NCBI RefSeq assembly: GCF_000025725.1
Contig: NC_013943.1
Location: forward strand, 2,728,001 to 2,792,000
From: Denitrovibrio acetiphilus DSM 12809
Lineage (GTDB): Bacteria > Chrysiogenota > Deferribacteres > Deferribacterales > Geovibrionaceae
Direction: 5' to 3'
DNA: 64,000 nucleotides
Shown: piece after piece, positions 50,508 through 59,448 of the stretch
Layout of the letters: each line of letters begins with the position of its first letter
Numbering within the stretch: position 1 is the stretch's first letter
Program-made: the position numbers and the translations under genes
Notes under the pieces: generated by a model
The model's input: only the letters and a program-made list of their open reading frames with translations
The model's database searches: none
What the model was told of the DNA's origin: nothing

Positions 50508-51877
50508 ATTGGAACCTAAAGCTACGCAACAAGATTATTCTCGCATTTATTGGATATAGTATTTTACTAAGCAGCCTTACTATTCTCGGCGTTATACTCG
50601 CAACCCAGATAAGCGAGACAAGAAGCTACCGAAACAGAGCTAAAATTGAGGCTGAATATTATCTCAGTGACTACATATCGAGCTTTAATGCCCCATCATC
50701 CAATTCATTTAACTCTACAAAACCTCCATCACCTTTTATCACAACATACTTCGGTAATGAACTGCTCCCAAAATGGGTTCCGGAAAAGGTTCCGGCACTT
50801 AAAGAGGGGACATATTTTGTCGATCATTATCAGCAGAAATACTGCCTTCTGATAAGACGTCTGCCGGATGGAGAAAATTTCTATCTGCTTTATAACATTT
50901 CAAGACAGGGAAAATATTCAGCATCGCTTCACTCGCTCCAACGTTCAATTCTGCTGACACTGCTCCCCATCATGATCCTTGCCCTTATACTGGGGCTTGT
51001 GACTGCACATAAGGTTATTGGTCCAATACTTAAACTGGACTCATTTATCAGAAACAGACCTGAAAACGAAAGACTCCCTGAGTATTTTGACAAAAATATA
51101 CATGCTGATGAAATCGGGTTTCTTGCAAAAACACTTACAAAATCCATTAACAATATGCACGACTCCATAGAGCGTGAAAACTCGTTTGCAAGAGATGCGT
51201 CCCACGAACTGCGCACTCCTGTCACTACAATGAAAAATTCCCTTGAACTCCTGGACGAATTAAACCCTGAAATGGACAAGAATGTTGAAAAAATAATAGG
51301 TCGGATATCCCGTGCTACATCTAATATGGAACACCTGATAAAATCCTTTCTCTGGCTTTCCAGAAGAAAAAATCTGGACGACTTTGACTCTGTGGAAGTA
51401 CCCATTAAAGAACTGGTACACGAAGTTATTTCAGAACAGAGCTACATCCTTGAAAAGCGGGATGTCGTGATAACTGTTTTCGATGAAGGGAGCGAGAATA
51501 TCACCGCTGAACCACAACTTACTAAGATTTTGATTGCAAACCTTGTAAGAAATGCCTTTACTTATACTAACAGCGGTTATGTCAAAATACATATAAACAA
51601 AAGTTGTTTTCAGATTCACGACTCCGGCAGAGGTATCAAACCGGAGGTATTGAAAATGATGAATAAAGACCTGAAGGCTTTTCCGGCCGACGGGTTTGGT
51701 TTGGGGATATCCATAGTAAAAAGGCTATGTAACAGTTTGGGGTGGAGCTTCTATATCTTTTCCGAAGAAGGCAAAGGGACAGTGGCTCGCATCTGTTACA
51801 ATACAGCCGATGATTGCGCAAATTGTGCAGGGTTCAGCCTGCAAAGCAACAGGGTAGCAAGGGTGGAAAATGTTTAA
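50504..51877 (+). CDS. Sensor histidine kinase paired with the OmpR-type regulator
   Basis: 457 residues from a TTG that overlaps the regulator stop. Two membrane spans (about 10-33 and 148-170) enclose a roughly 115-residue periplasmic sensor. HAMP and the H box with His234 (RDASHELRTPVTTMKNSLELL) follow; the ATPase shows LVRNAFTYTNSG, IHDSGRGIKPE and GFGLGISIVK. It is a simple kinase, unlike the multi-domain TorS, and there is no TorT-like binding protein. Overlaps the reductase start by 8 bp, so sensing and reduction are encoded as one coupled unit. Confidence 0.92.
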   Translation: MNWNLKLRNKIILAFIGYSILLSSLTILGVILATQISETRSYRNRAKIEAEYYLSDYISSFNAPSSNSFNSTKPPSPFITTYFGNELLPKWVPEKVPALKEGTYFVDHYQQKYCLLIRRLPDGENFYLLYNISRQGKYSASLHSLQRSILLTLLPIMILALILGLVTAHKVIGPILKLDSFIRNRPENERLPEYFDKNIHADEIGFLAKTLTKSINNMHDSIERENSFARDASHELRTPVTTMKNSLELLDELNPEMDKNVEKIIGRISRATSNMEHLIKSFLWLSRRKNLDDFDSVEVPIKELVHEVISEQSYILEKRDVVITVFDEGSENITAEPQLTKILIANLVRNAFTYTNSGYVKIHINKSCFQIHDSGRGIKPEVLKMMNKDLKAFPADGFGLGISIVKRLCNSLGWSFYIFSEEGKGTVARICYNTADDCANCAGFSLQSNRVARVENV

Positions 51878-54248
51878 AGGAATCAGCAGAAGAGATTTAC
51901 TGAAATTAATGGCTACTGCAACTGTATATGCCGGAAGCGGCGCTGCTGTTGCATCCGCCGCAGAGGAAGAAGAGCTCATCACACACGCAACGCACTTCGG
52001 ACCTCTTGAAGCATATGTCAAAGGGGGCAAATTTTATAAGCTGCGTCCTCATCCTATGGTGGGAAAGACCACTGAGATGCTGGACAGCCTTGTGGAATAT
52101 GTAAATACTCCAAACAGAATAAAAAACCCCTGCGTCCGGAAAAGCTTCCTAGAGGGGCGAAATGAACCTCATAGGCGCGGTGCAGAAGAGTTTGTTGACG
52201 TAAGCTGGGAAACAGCACTGGATCTGGTTGCTGCTAAACTTGAAGATGCAAAGCGTTTCGGCGGCAGTGAATCAATCTTCCGGTCATCTTTTGCCGGATG
52301 GGCGACATCCGGAACAATCAACAGACCAAACATCCTGCAAGGGCGCTTCCTTGGACTTTTCGGCGGCTTCACAGACACTGTAGGAGACTACTCAGCAGGT
52401 GCAGCCAGACAAATTATCCCTCATATTATGGGTGGTCTGGAAATCTACTCCAGAAAAACAGCGTATGAGGTTATCCGGTCTAACACTAAAACAATAGTTC
52501 TCTGGGGGATGGATCCGCTCAAAAACTTCAGGATAGACTACGGCGTATATGACCACAAAAAGACAGACTGGTATTATGACCTGAAACATGCAGGTATAAA
52601 TTTCGTCTGCATTGACCCGGTATACAACGACACAGCCAGAGAACTCGGCGCAGAATGGACACCTATCAGACCGTCCACTGACACCGCAATGATTCTCGGC
52701 ATATGCGGTTATCTTTACAAAACAGGCAAATACAGTAAAAAATTCATAAATAAATACACCGTCGGCTTTGATATGTTCAAAGACTACATCACGGGAAAAA
52801 CAGACGGTATAGAAAAAACTCCCGAATGGGCAGAGAGGATATGCGGGGTCAGTGCGTCAAAAATAGTCTCACTGACTGAGCTGATGCTGAAGGATGACAC
52901 ACTAATAAGCACTCTTTACGGCGCACAGAGACACGAATACGGCGAGCAGTTCCACTGGTGTCTTGTTGTTATGGCATGTATGCTGGGACACATCGGCACA
53001 CCCGGCGGCGGCATACACCTTGGTGCCGGCTGGCTGGCATCCTCCGGTGAAAAAATGCCGAGACGGCTTTCACAGGGGCGCAATCCGGCAAGAGCCGTAA
53101 TTCCTGCATCAAGACTCGGGGAAATGCTTCTGAATCCGGGGCGTACAATAGATTTTAACGGCAGCAAGCTCACTTACCCAAATATAAATCTCATATACTG
53201 TTCAGGCGCAAACGCCCTGTCGCACCATCAGGATACGAATCAGCTTCTTCGCGGCATCAGACGCATCGACACCATGATCACCCACGAAATATACTGGAAT
53301 CCGTGGGCGAAAATATCTGACATCGTTCTGCTGGCAACGACAACTTTTGAAAAGAATGACATAGGCCTCAGTTACGAATACAATATCAGATACATATGGG
53401 CGATGAAACAGGTAGTCAAACCTCTACATAATGCTAAAAGTGATTACTGGATATACTCTCAGCTTGCCAAAAAACTTGGCTTTGAAGAAGAATTCACTCA
53501 GGGGCGCTCAAACATGGACTGGGTCAGATGGAGCTACGAATCTGCAAAACTCGACACCCCTTTCGAAGAATTCTGGGAAAAGGGCTTTCTGAAATTCGAC
53601 AAGCCCGAGAAAGACAAAGAGTTCGTATACTTGCAGGACTACATTGAAAATCCGAAAAATAATCCACTGTTCACCCCTTCAGGTAAAATAGAAATATACT
53701 CAGAAAAGGTGGCAAGCTTCGGGTACAAAGACTGTAAAGGGCACCCTGTATGGTTTGAACCTAAAGAATGGCTTGGCTCAACAAGAGCACAGAAAAATAA
53801 ATTCCATCTGCTGTCTATACACTCAAAACACAGGCTGCACTCACAACTGGATAACCTGCCCATCAAAGACCTATATAAGGTTAACGGCAGAGAACCTGTT
53901 ACCCTGAATCCACGTGATGCAGAAGAACTGGGTGTTAAAGAAGGCGACAACGTCGAAATATTTAACCTGCGGGGAGCGATCATCTGCGGAGTTGTTATCA
54001 GCGAAAATATTATGCCTAAAGTCGCAAGAGTTGACGAAGGCGCATGGTATGCACCGGAAAATCCCGGAGAAATAGGCACCAGATGCCTCAACGGAAATGC
54101 AAATGTGCTTACTTCATCGCGTCCGACTTCAAAACTTGCTCAGGCATGTGCAGCGCACAGCTGCCTTGTCTCTATCAGAAAACTTGACGGAGAGGTAAAA
54201 AGCAACACCGCTTATGACAATCCGAAAATTATTACTAGCAAACTGTGA
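51870..54248 (+). CDS. torA: TMAO/sulfoxide reductase catalytic subunit (TorA/DorA/BisC type)
   Basis: 792 residues. Tat signal (SRRDLLKLM, hydrophobic core, AASA). No N-terminal Fe-S cysteines, as in the TorA/DMSO reductase group. The Mo ligand is Ser175 in TVGDYSAGAAR, the serine form. Further family marks: TIVLWGMDPLKNFRIDYG, CIDPVYNDTA, and the dinucleotide-binding domain LLSIHSKHRLHSQLDNLP. It reduces TMAO or related N- and S-oxides in the periplasm. Its gene overlaps the kinase; a TorC-like gene follows. A TorA-type function is well supported; the preferred substrate is not. Confidence 0.93.
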   Translation: MFKGISRRDLLKLMATATVYAGSGAAVASAAEEEELITHATHFGPLEAYVKGGKFYKLRPHPMVGKTTEMLDSLVEYVNTPNRIKNPCVRKSFLEGRNEPHRRGAEEFVDVSWETALDLVAAKLEDAKRFGGSESIFRSSFAGWATSGTINRPNILQGRFLGLFGGFTDTVGDYSAGAARQIIPHIMGGLEIYSRKTAYEVIRSNTKTIVLWGMDPLKNFRIDYGVYDHKKTDWYYDLKHAGINFVCIDPVYNDTARELGAEWTPIRPSTDTAMILGICGYLYKTGKYSKKFINKYTVGFDMFKDYITGKTDGIEKTPEWAERICGVSASKIVSLTELMLKDDTLISTLYGAQRHEYGEQFHWCLVVMACMLGHIGTPGGGIHLGAGWLASSGEKMPRRLSQGRNPARAVIPASRLGEMLLNPGRTIDFNGSKLTYPNINLIYCSGANALSHHQDTNQLLRGIRRIDTMITHEIYWNPWAKISDIVLLATTTFEKNDIGLSYEYNIRYIWAMKQVVKPLHNAKSDYWIYSQLAKKLGFEEEFTQGRSNMDWVRWSYESAKLDTPFEEFWEKGFLKFDKPEKDKEFVYLQDYIENPKNNPLFTPSGKIEIYSEKVASFGYKDCKGHPVWFEPKEWLGSTRAQKNKFHLLSIHSKHRLHSQLDNLPIKDLYKVNGREPVTLNPRDAEELGVKEGDNVEIFNLRGAIICGVVISENIMPKVARVDEGAWYAPENPGEIGTRCLNGNANVLTSSRPTSKLAQACAAHSCLVSIRKLDGEVKSNTAYDNPKIITSKL

Positions 54249-54308
54249 CATTTAGGGTATAGTAGATTAAATATTTTTCGAATAACTTTTATTAACTATG
54301 GAGAAGTT

Positions 54309-54842
54309 TTGAAATTTATCATTTTTATTGGGATATTTTTATCAACTATACTCATTGCCTGCTCAATCTGGTCCAGCAGCGGTTACCTCAGACGTGATTT
54401 TGAAATCAGAGACGAAAAGGGTGACGTTTCTGCAGTTATTCTGCTGGGAGCATATGTCAAAGACGGAAAAGTCACCGCATGGACAGACTGCTCAACCGGT
54501 GAAATATTCCGCACTTCGGAAAGAGACCTTGAATACGGATACCTGTACAACTCTCATATTGCAAAATATACCGGAACAGAAGAAAACGGACTGAAAGAAG
54601 TAACAATAGCAGTCTCTGCAGGAAAAAACGAACTCGCCCCCACAATGTATGAAACTATTGCAGAAATTGAAAACTCATATTACGAACACTGCAGCTCCTG
54701 CCATGCAGCGCCAATCATAAAACATTACCCGAAAATCCAGTGGCACGGCATAATGGACTCAATGATACATCACGCCAGCATGGAAGATAAAGAATCGGAG
54801 GATATAAAAAGATATATCTTCATATCTTTACAAAAACAATAA
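54309..54842 (+). CDS. Stand-alone TorC C-terminal-like monohaem cytochrome c (lipoprotein)
   Basis: 177 residues from a TTG with GGAG upstream. The signal is of lipoprotein type (STILIAC). One haem site CSSCH (Cys128) is followed by KIQWHGIMDSMIHHASMEDKESEDIKRYI, like the end of TorC, whose C-terminal monohaem domain passes electrons to TorA. The four-haem NapC/NirT half of TorC is missing here, so the domain stands alone and needs another electron donor. It directly follows torA. Confidence 0.75.
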   Translation: MKFIIFIGIFLSTILIACSIWSSSGYLRRDFEIRDEKGDVSAVILLGAYVKDGKVTAWTDCSTGEIFRTSERDLEYGYLYNSHIAKYTGTEENGLKEVTIAVSAGKNELAPTMYETIAEIENSYYEHCSSCHAAPIIKHYPKIQWHGIMDSMIHHASMEDKESEDIKRYIFISLQKQ

Positions 54843-55031
54843 CTTCTGACCATAGGTTCAAAACCCCTCACTGCCGGACAATTAGTATTTTTACTAAACA
54901 ATTGTCAAAATTATATAATCCATACCGCCTTTACTTAACCTACGTTTTACCTTTGAAATGTTACTCTTCTTTATACACGGTCGATCTATTTGAATAAAAT
55001 AGTCGCTGATTTTATATCATAAGGAGGAGAG

Positions 55032-56474
55032 ATGCAACACATCTATAAGATTTTTATTATGTCATTTCTTCTGTGCTCCATACTGACTTTTCCGGCCTTC
55101 AGTTTTAATAATGACAGCTATACTACGCCTGACAGCTGGGCACAACATGTTACAACAGGAAAAATAGTAAAAAGTACAGAGGGAACCTGGCTTACTGAAG
55201 ATACAAGTCTTTACACAACACTCACTACCCGTTTGCGCTTAAAATCTAATGAATATGCAGAGGATAGTGATGTTTATCAGTACATTCGTATGCATACAGA
55301 CCCGGTTAAACTCGGCGACGGAATAGTTAAGTTTTCTGCATACGGGCGTATAGCAACAGATATTAACGGTAACCCGGATAAAGACTGGACGAGCAGTTAC
55401 TACTACAATCAGCAGGACATTCTCGATGCGGAACTTGACAAAAACGATCCGGCAGGACGTCTTTATCAGGCATACGCACAGTTCGACGGTGTTATCAGGA
55501 ATACTAAACTTAATGCCGGCAGATTCTATCTGGAACACCTGAACACTTTTCAGGTTGACGGCGGTGATTTGACGGTCAATGCGGGAAAAAATTTCAAAGT
55601 TTACGCCTTCGGTGGTCTACCTGTCAGCTATTACTACGACTTTGACAACGCAAGTGTCTACGGAGTCGGAGCACAGGGTGCTTTTGCTGAAAACACAAGA
55701 ATTCAGGCAGAGTACACAGCGATGGACATCGACGATATTGATGATGACTATACACAGATCAGACTCATTCAGGCTATACCAAACGGCAGTGTTATGCTTG
55801 GTTTCTCTACTCTCAATGACGCAGCCACTTACAGCGCTGACATTGACTATCAGATACCGGCAACAAACACAATAATCACGCTGGGCTACGAAAAGCTTAA
55901 TGACAATATCGAAGGCAGCGACAAAACATACCTTGTAAACCCAATAACATACGCCCTGATGGATCAGAGCAAATACAGCCGGTACAAAGCTTCTGTATAT
56001 CAGGCATTCCTTGACTATTTCGTTGCAGGCGTCAGTTATGAGACGAAATCTGTTGACGGGGACGAGGACTTCGATAACCGTGATTTCCGTAAGTACGGAT
56101 TCAAATTTGATATAAACGGGCTCCCGACTGAAAAAACATATATTTCAATATCAGCGGATAAATGGGATATAGACGAAACAAGTACAACAGACGACAATAA
56201 CCGCTTTCAGTATGGTCTCCAGATAAGTCAGGGGATCACAGAACAGATAAGTATGTGGGCAGGAACATCCTTCAGCCGTTATGAATATGATTACCTCACA
56301 GACACAAGAAAAGATTCTGTAAGATCGTATTATGTAGGTGCAGAATATCAGCCCAATGAAATGTTTGCAGTCATGGCGGACATCACTCGTGAAGAAACAG
56401 ACTTTTACGATGATATAGACAGTGACCTAAGCAAAAGCTATACAGTTGAGCTCTGGGCAAACGTCTCATTCTGA
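55032..56474 (+). CDS. Outer-membrane beta-barrel protein
   Basis: 480 residues with a signal peptide (FIMSFLLCSILTFPAFS) and long alternating amphipathic strands; the last residue is Phe (WANVSF), the normal barrel C-terminus. Aspartate-rich turns and aromatic girdles are frequent. I recognise no specific porin family. It lies 14 bp before a hexahaem cytochrome gene. Barrel-plus-multihaem pairs can carry electrons across the outer membrane, as MtrAB or DmsEF do, but no MtrB-type CxxC signature is seen. GGAGG precedes the ATG. Confidence 0.8.
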   Translation: MQHIYKIFIMSFLLCSILTFPAFSFNNDSYTTPDSWAQHVTTGKIVKSTEGTWLTEDTSLYTTLTTRLRLKSNEYAEDSDVYQYIRMHTDPVKLGDGIVKFSAYGRIATDINGNPDKDWTSSYYYNQQDILDAELDKNDPAGRLYQAYAQFDGVIRNTKLNAGRFYLEHLNTFQVDGGDLTVNAGKNFKVYAFGGLPVSYYYDFDNASVYGVGAQGAFAENTRIQAEYTAMDIDDIDDDYTQIRLIQAIPNGSVMLGFSTLNDAATYSADIDYQIPATNTIITLGYEKLNDNIEGSDKTYLVNPITYALMDQSKYSRYKASVYQAFLDYFVAGVSYETKSVDGDEDFDNRDFRKYGFKFDINGLPTEKTYISISADKWDIDETSTTDDNNRFQYGLQISQGITEQISMWAGTSFSRYEYDYLTDTRKDSVRSYYVGAEYQPNEMFAVMADITREETDFYDDIDSDLSKSYTVELWANVSF

Positions 56475-56488
56475 CATAGGGAGATAAA

Positions 56489-56941
56489 ATGAAACATATA
56501 ATACTCGTTGCGATGCTGGTGCTTACAACATCCGGAATAGCCATTGCTGTCAGCTCAGACAAGCCGGCAAGCCACGACACTTCATGGATACAGCGCCACG
56601 GCAACGCAAGCAGGGTTGCGAATCAAGAATGCCTTGAATGCCATGTTGAACAGGTTTCCTGCATTCAATGCCATCAGGACACACAACCCCGCAGCCATAC
56701 ATCAGGCTGGGTTAAAAAGGGGCACGGTCTTGAGGCAAGATGGGACAGGTCAAGCTGCCAGACATGCCACAGAGAAGACTCCTGTATCCAGTGCCATCAG
56801 GAAACACCTCCGGCAAACCACAGACCGGGCTGGCAGGAACCTATTAACAGACATTGCAACAGCTGTCACTATCCCGTTCAGGAGACAACCTGTTTCACAT
56901 GTCATAAAACGGCTCATGCACCTAACGAATACGCTAAGTAG
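56489..56941 (+). CDS. Periplasmic hexahaem cytochrome c
   Basis: 150 residues with a signal peptide ending near SGIAIA. Six CxxCH sites: CLECH, CIQCH, CQTCH, CIQCH, CNSCH and CFTCH. Repeats HRPGW and HTSGW with nearby histidines serve as probable haem ligands. The pattern resembles small multihaem cytochromes encoded with respiratory reductases. It sits between an outer-membrane barrel and the remains of a Tat protein gene. Function: electron carrier in the periplasm; partners uncertain. Confidence 0.9.
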   Translation: MKHIILVAMLVLTTSGIAIAVSSDKPASHDTSWIQRHGNASRVANQECLECHVEQVSCIQCHQDTQPRSHTSGWVKKGHGLEARWDRSSCQTCHREDSCIQCHQETPPANHRPGWQEPINRHCNSCHYPVQETTCFTCHKTAHAPNEYAK

Positions 56942-56958
56942 ACAGGAGCTAAAACATA

Positions 56959-57305
56959 ATGAGTCTGGAAAGATAATTAGATAAATAAAATTGATGTGAC
57001 ACGCCAAAGCTTCCTTAAAGGAGTAAGTACAGCCGGCACATCGGCATCTATTTACGGCTGTGGCAAAAGCTGTCGTCAGTCGTTATTATGTTCAGGATGT
57101 TGTTGTAGAAGGATAGTAGTCTGCATGTATGCAGAACTATCCATAAAGAAAACTGGAATATGTTACAGCAGATGAAATTGCAGCAAAATACCAAAATGTT
57201 GTAAAAACAGTTGTAGGAATACCTGATTCTAAGCTAGATTCAAATGGAAACACAATTGACTCTGGCGGTACTGTTTCATCTATATATTTTAAGGCTAAAA
57301 GCTAA
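56959..57305 (+). pseudogene. Decayed Tat-exported protein, probably a lost molybdoenzyme subunit
   Basis: An intact ribosome site (CAGGAGC, 56942-56948) precedes ATG 56959, but stops follow at once. From 56996 the sequence reads VTRQSFLKGVSTAGTSASIYGCG, a worn Tat signal ending in a lipobox-like C, shifting frame near 57070 (RYYVQDVVVEG). The 3' part (57147-57305) is one open frame ending KLDSNGNTIDSGGTVSS and then KAKS, with no start. I infer a gene whose middle was deleted. The neighbours, a hexahaem cytochrome before and a radical SAM and TorD-like chaperone after, would fit a molybdoenzyme. Confidence 0.55.
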
Positions 57306-57361
57306 TTTAAAGCATAACGGGGTCACCTAAGGCTCCGTTATGCAATACAAAAGGCGGCGGT

Positions 57362-58678
57362 ATGATATTTGATTTAACTAAAGATGGTTTGAACAAAGTA
57401 CACAGCGAAATGCTGAAAGAAGAAGCACTGATCCACCTGAATGCATATGAGAAATTTATGCAGCAGGTTCAGGAATCAGGCATGATGATCGACGACAATA
57501 CAGAAGCACCTGTCTTCGCATACAAAGACAAGCTTCAGCACCTTCCGGGTGTATCAGTGGGCAACTCAGGTCACAGCCTTTATTACGGCGAAATATCCCC
57601 CGCTTGTCTGCACTGCAGGACAGGCGAACGCTCCATGACAGTTTTCCATACACTTAAATGCAACAGAAGCTGCTACTTCTGTGCTAATATGAATCAGGCA
57701 AACTATAACTATTTCGTAAAGAACATCAATAATGCTCTTGAAGAGATAATCAACGCTGACGACGGCAACGGATTCAACTCCATTGCTCTTACAGGCGGTG
57801 AACCGCTTCTGCTTCCGGAAATGACTCTGGACTTTTTTAAAGCATGCAGAAAGAGGTACCCCGCAGCACACCTCAGACTATACACAAACGGCGACTTTCT
57901 GCCGGAAGATTTAGCTAAATCCCTTGCTGAAGCGGGTCTTGATGAAGTGCGAATAAGCATTAAAGCCGACGAGAACGGTTATCCTGAAGGGACACTCGGC
58001 TGTATCGAAACAGCAGCCAGACATATCCCCGCAACTATGGTAGAAATGCCGGTCATCCCGGGCACTATTGAAGTAATGAAAGAGCTTTTATTGCAGCTTG
58101 ACAAAATCGGCTGTACCGGGATAAATGTCCTTGAGTTCCTCTACCCATGGATCAATAATACGAACTACAGTAAAAAAGGTTTTAAAGTCAAAAAAAGACC
58201 TTACAGAGTATTGTATTCATACGAATATGCAGGCGGACTCCCCGTCAGCGGCAGCGCAGAAGAATGTGTTGAGCTGGTAAGATTTGCGTCCGAAAAAGAA
58301 CTTAAGCTGGATGTTCATTTCTGCAGTCTGGAAAATAAGCTGACTTCTCAGATTTTTCATCATAATATGGGGATACCTCTCATGCCCTATGAGTATAAAT
58401 CAGAGAAAGACCACTTTATAAAAAGTATACGGGCATACGGCAGTAATGCAACTAAAGCACTGAAATATTTTAAAAAACACGGCATAGAAGACTATCATTC
58501 CGAAGCTCACGGGCTTAAGATTGACTTCCACCCGAAATACGTAAGCAGAATCCGCGGGCTTTCAGAGCTCGCTCTTACATACAATATTGCAGAAGAAAAA
58601 GACGGTCAGACGATCATCAGAGAAATCAAAATAGACCTCGTCGACCCTGAACAATTTGACTATGAAAATGACATATGA
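57362..58678 (+). CDS. Radical SAM protein linked to a molybdoenzyme locus
   Basis: 438 residues. The [4Fe-4S]-SAM motif is C-x3-C-x2-C (Cys100, Cys104, Cys107 in LKCNRSCYFCAN), and SAM-binding follows in LTGGEPLLLPEM. The N-terminal CLHCRTGERSM adds a further cysteine pair that may hold another cluster. It is not MoaA (no C-terminal GG or second Cys triad of that type). The neighbour is a TorD-like chaperone gene 8 bp later. Role unknown: possibly maturation of the reductase whose remnant precedes it. Confidence 0.8.
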   Translation: MIFDLTKDGLNKVHSEMLKEEALIHLNAYEKFMQQVQESGMMIDDNTEAPVFAYKDKLQHLPGVSVGNSGHSLYYGEISPACLHCRTGERSMTVFHTLKCNRSCYFCANMNQANYNYFVKNINNALEEIINADDGNGFNSIALTGGEPLLLPEMTLDFFKACRKRYPAAHLRLYTNGDFLPEDLAKSLAEAGLDEVRISIKADENGYPEGTLGCIETAARHIPATMVEMPVIPGTIEVMKELLLQLDKIGCTGINVLEFLYPWINNTNYSKKGFKVKKRPYRVLYSYEYAGGLPVSGSAEECVELVRFASEKELKLDVHFCSLENKLTSQIFHHNMGIPLMPYEYKSEKDHFIKSIRAYGSNATKALKYFKKHGIEDYHSEAHGLKIDFHPKYVSRIRGLSELALTYNIAEEKDGQTIIREIKIDLVDPEQFDYENDI

Positions 58679-58686
58679 GGTGACAC

Positions 58687-59376
58687 ATGGAAGTAAGTGA
58701 AATAGTAAGCGTCCTTAAAGGGAGAAGTGTTGCATACAACGTTTTCTCTAAGGCTTTTAAAGATGTACCAGATGAAGAAACAGATACTCTTTTTAAAGAA
58801 ACAGCAGAATACATGTTTCAGATGGCAGACTCCAGCAACAATGAGAATTTCAAAAAAGGTGCAGAAATGCTCAAAGAATTTCTCGCTACTGACAACTACT
58901 CTGAAGCAGATATGGCTCCCACAAGAATGGATAGAAGCCGTGACTATACAAGGCTATTTATCATAGGCAAATTCTCAGTACCTATTTATGAATCTGTCTA
59001 CACCTCTCCGCAGCAGCTAACAAAGCAGGACGCATGGGCAGAAGTTAAACGTCTTTACATAAAAAACTTCTACAAGCTTGCAGAAGGCGATAAGACAATG
59101 GAAGACCACCTTGCGCTGGAACTTCAGTTCATGGGGCTTCTTTCAAACAAAACGACGTCCTTCATAGAAGATAACGTGTTTGACGAAGCAGAGACAACTC
59201 TTCAGACTCAAATGGATTTTCTTGAAAAGCACCTCCTCGTCTGGGCTCCGGAATTATGCGACAAAGTGACAGAGCTCAATTCTGCACTCCACACAGGCTT
59301 TTATCCGGCATATGCATATATGCTGAAAGGATTTCTGGAAGAAGATGCAGCAATTGTCAAAGAACTGCTTGACTAA
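58687..59376 (+). CDS. TorD-like chaperone without an intact partner nearby
   Basis: 229 residues, helical, with the TorD/DmsD layout (YTRLFIIGKFSVPIYESVYTSPQQLT in the middle, HLALELQFMGLLSN, FLEKHLLVWAPELCDKV near the end). GAGGTG precedes the ATG; it lies 8 bp after the radical SAM gene. The gene just upstream that it should serve is a remnant, so it may now serve TorA (51870-54248) or be a leftover. All the expected domains are present, so decay has not reached it. Confidence 0.82.
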   Translation: MEVSEIVSVLKGRSVAYNVFSKAFKDVPDEETDTLFKETAEYMFQMADSSNNENFKKGAEMLKEFLATDNYSEADMAPTRMDRSRDYTRLFIIGKFSVPIYESVYTSPQQLTKQDAWAEVKRLYIKNFYKLAEGDKTMEDHLALELQFMGLLSNKTTSFIEDNVFDEAETTLQTQMDFLEKHLLVWAPELCDKVTELNSALHTGFYPAYAYMLKGFLEEDAAIVKELLD

Positions 59377-59448
59377 ATTTAACCCCGTAACGTATCCACA
59401 GCATGGTACGATTATGTAATTGATTGCCCGGGATAGTGATTTTCTGTT

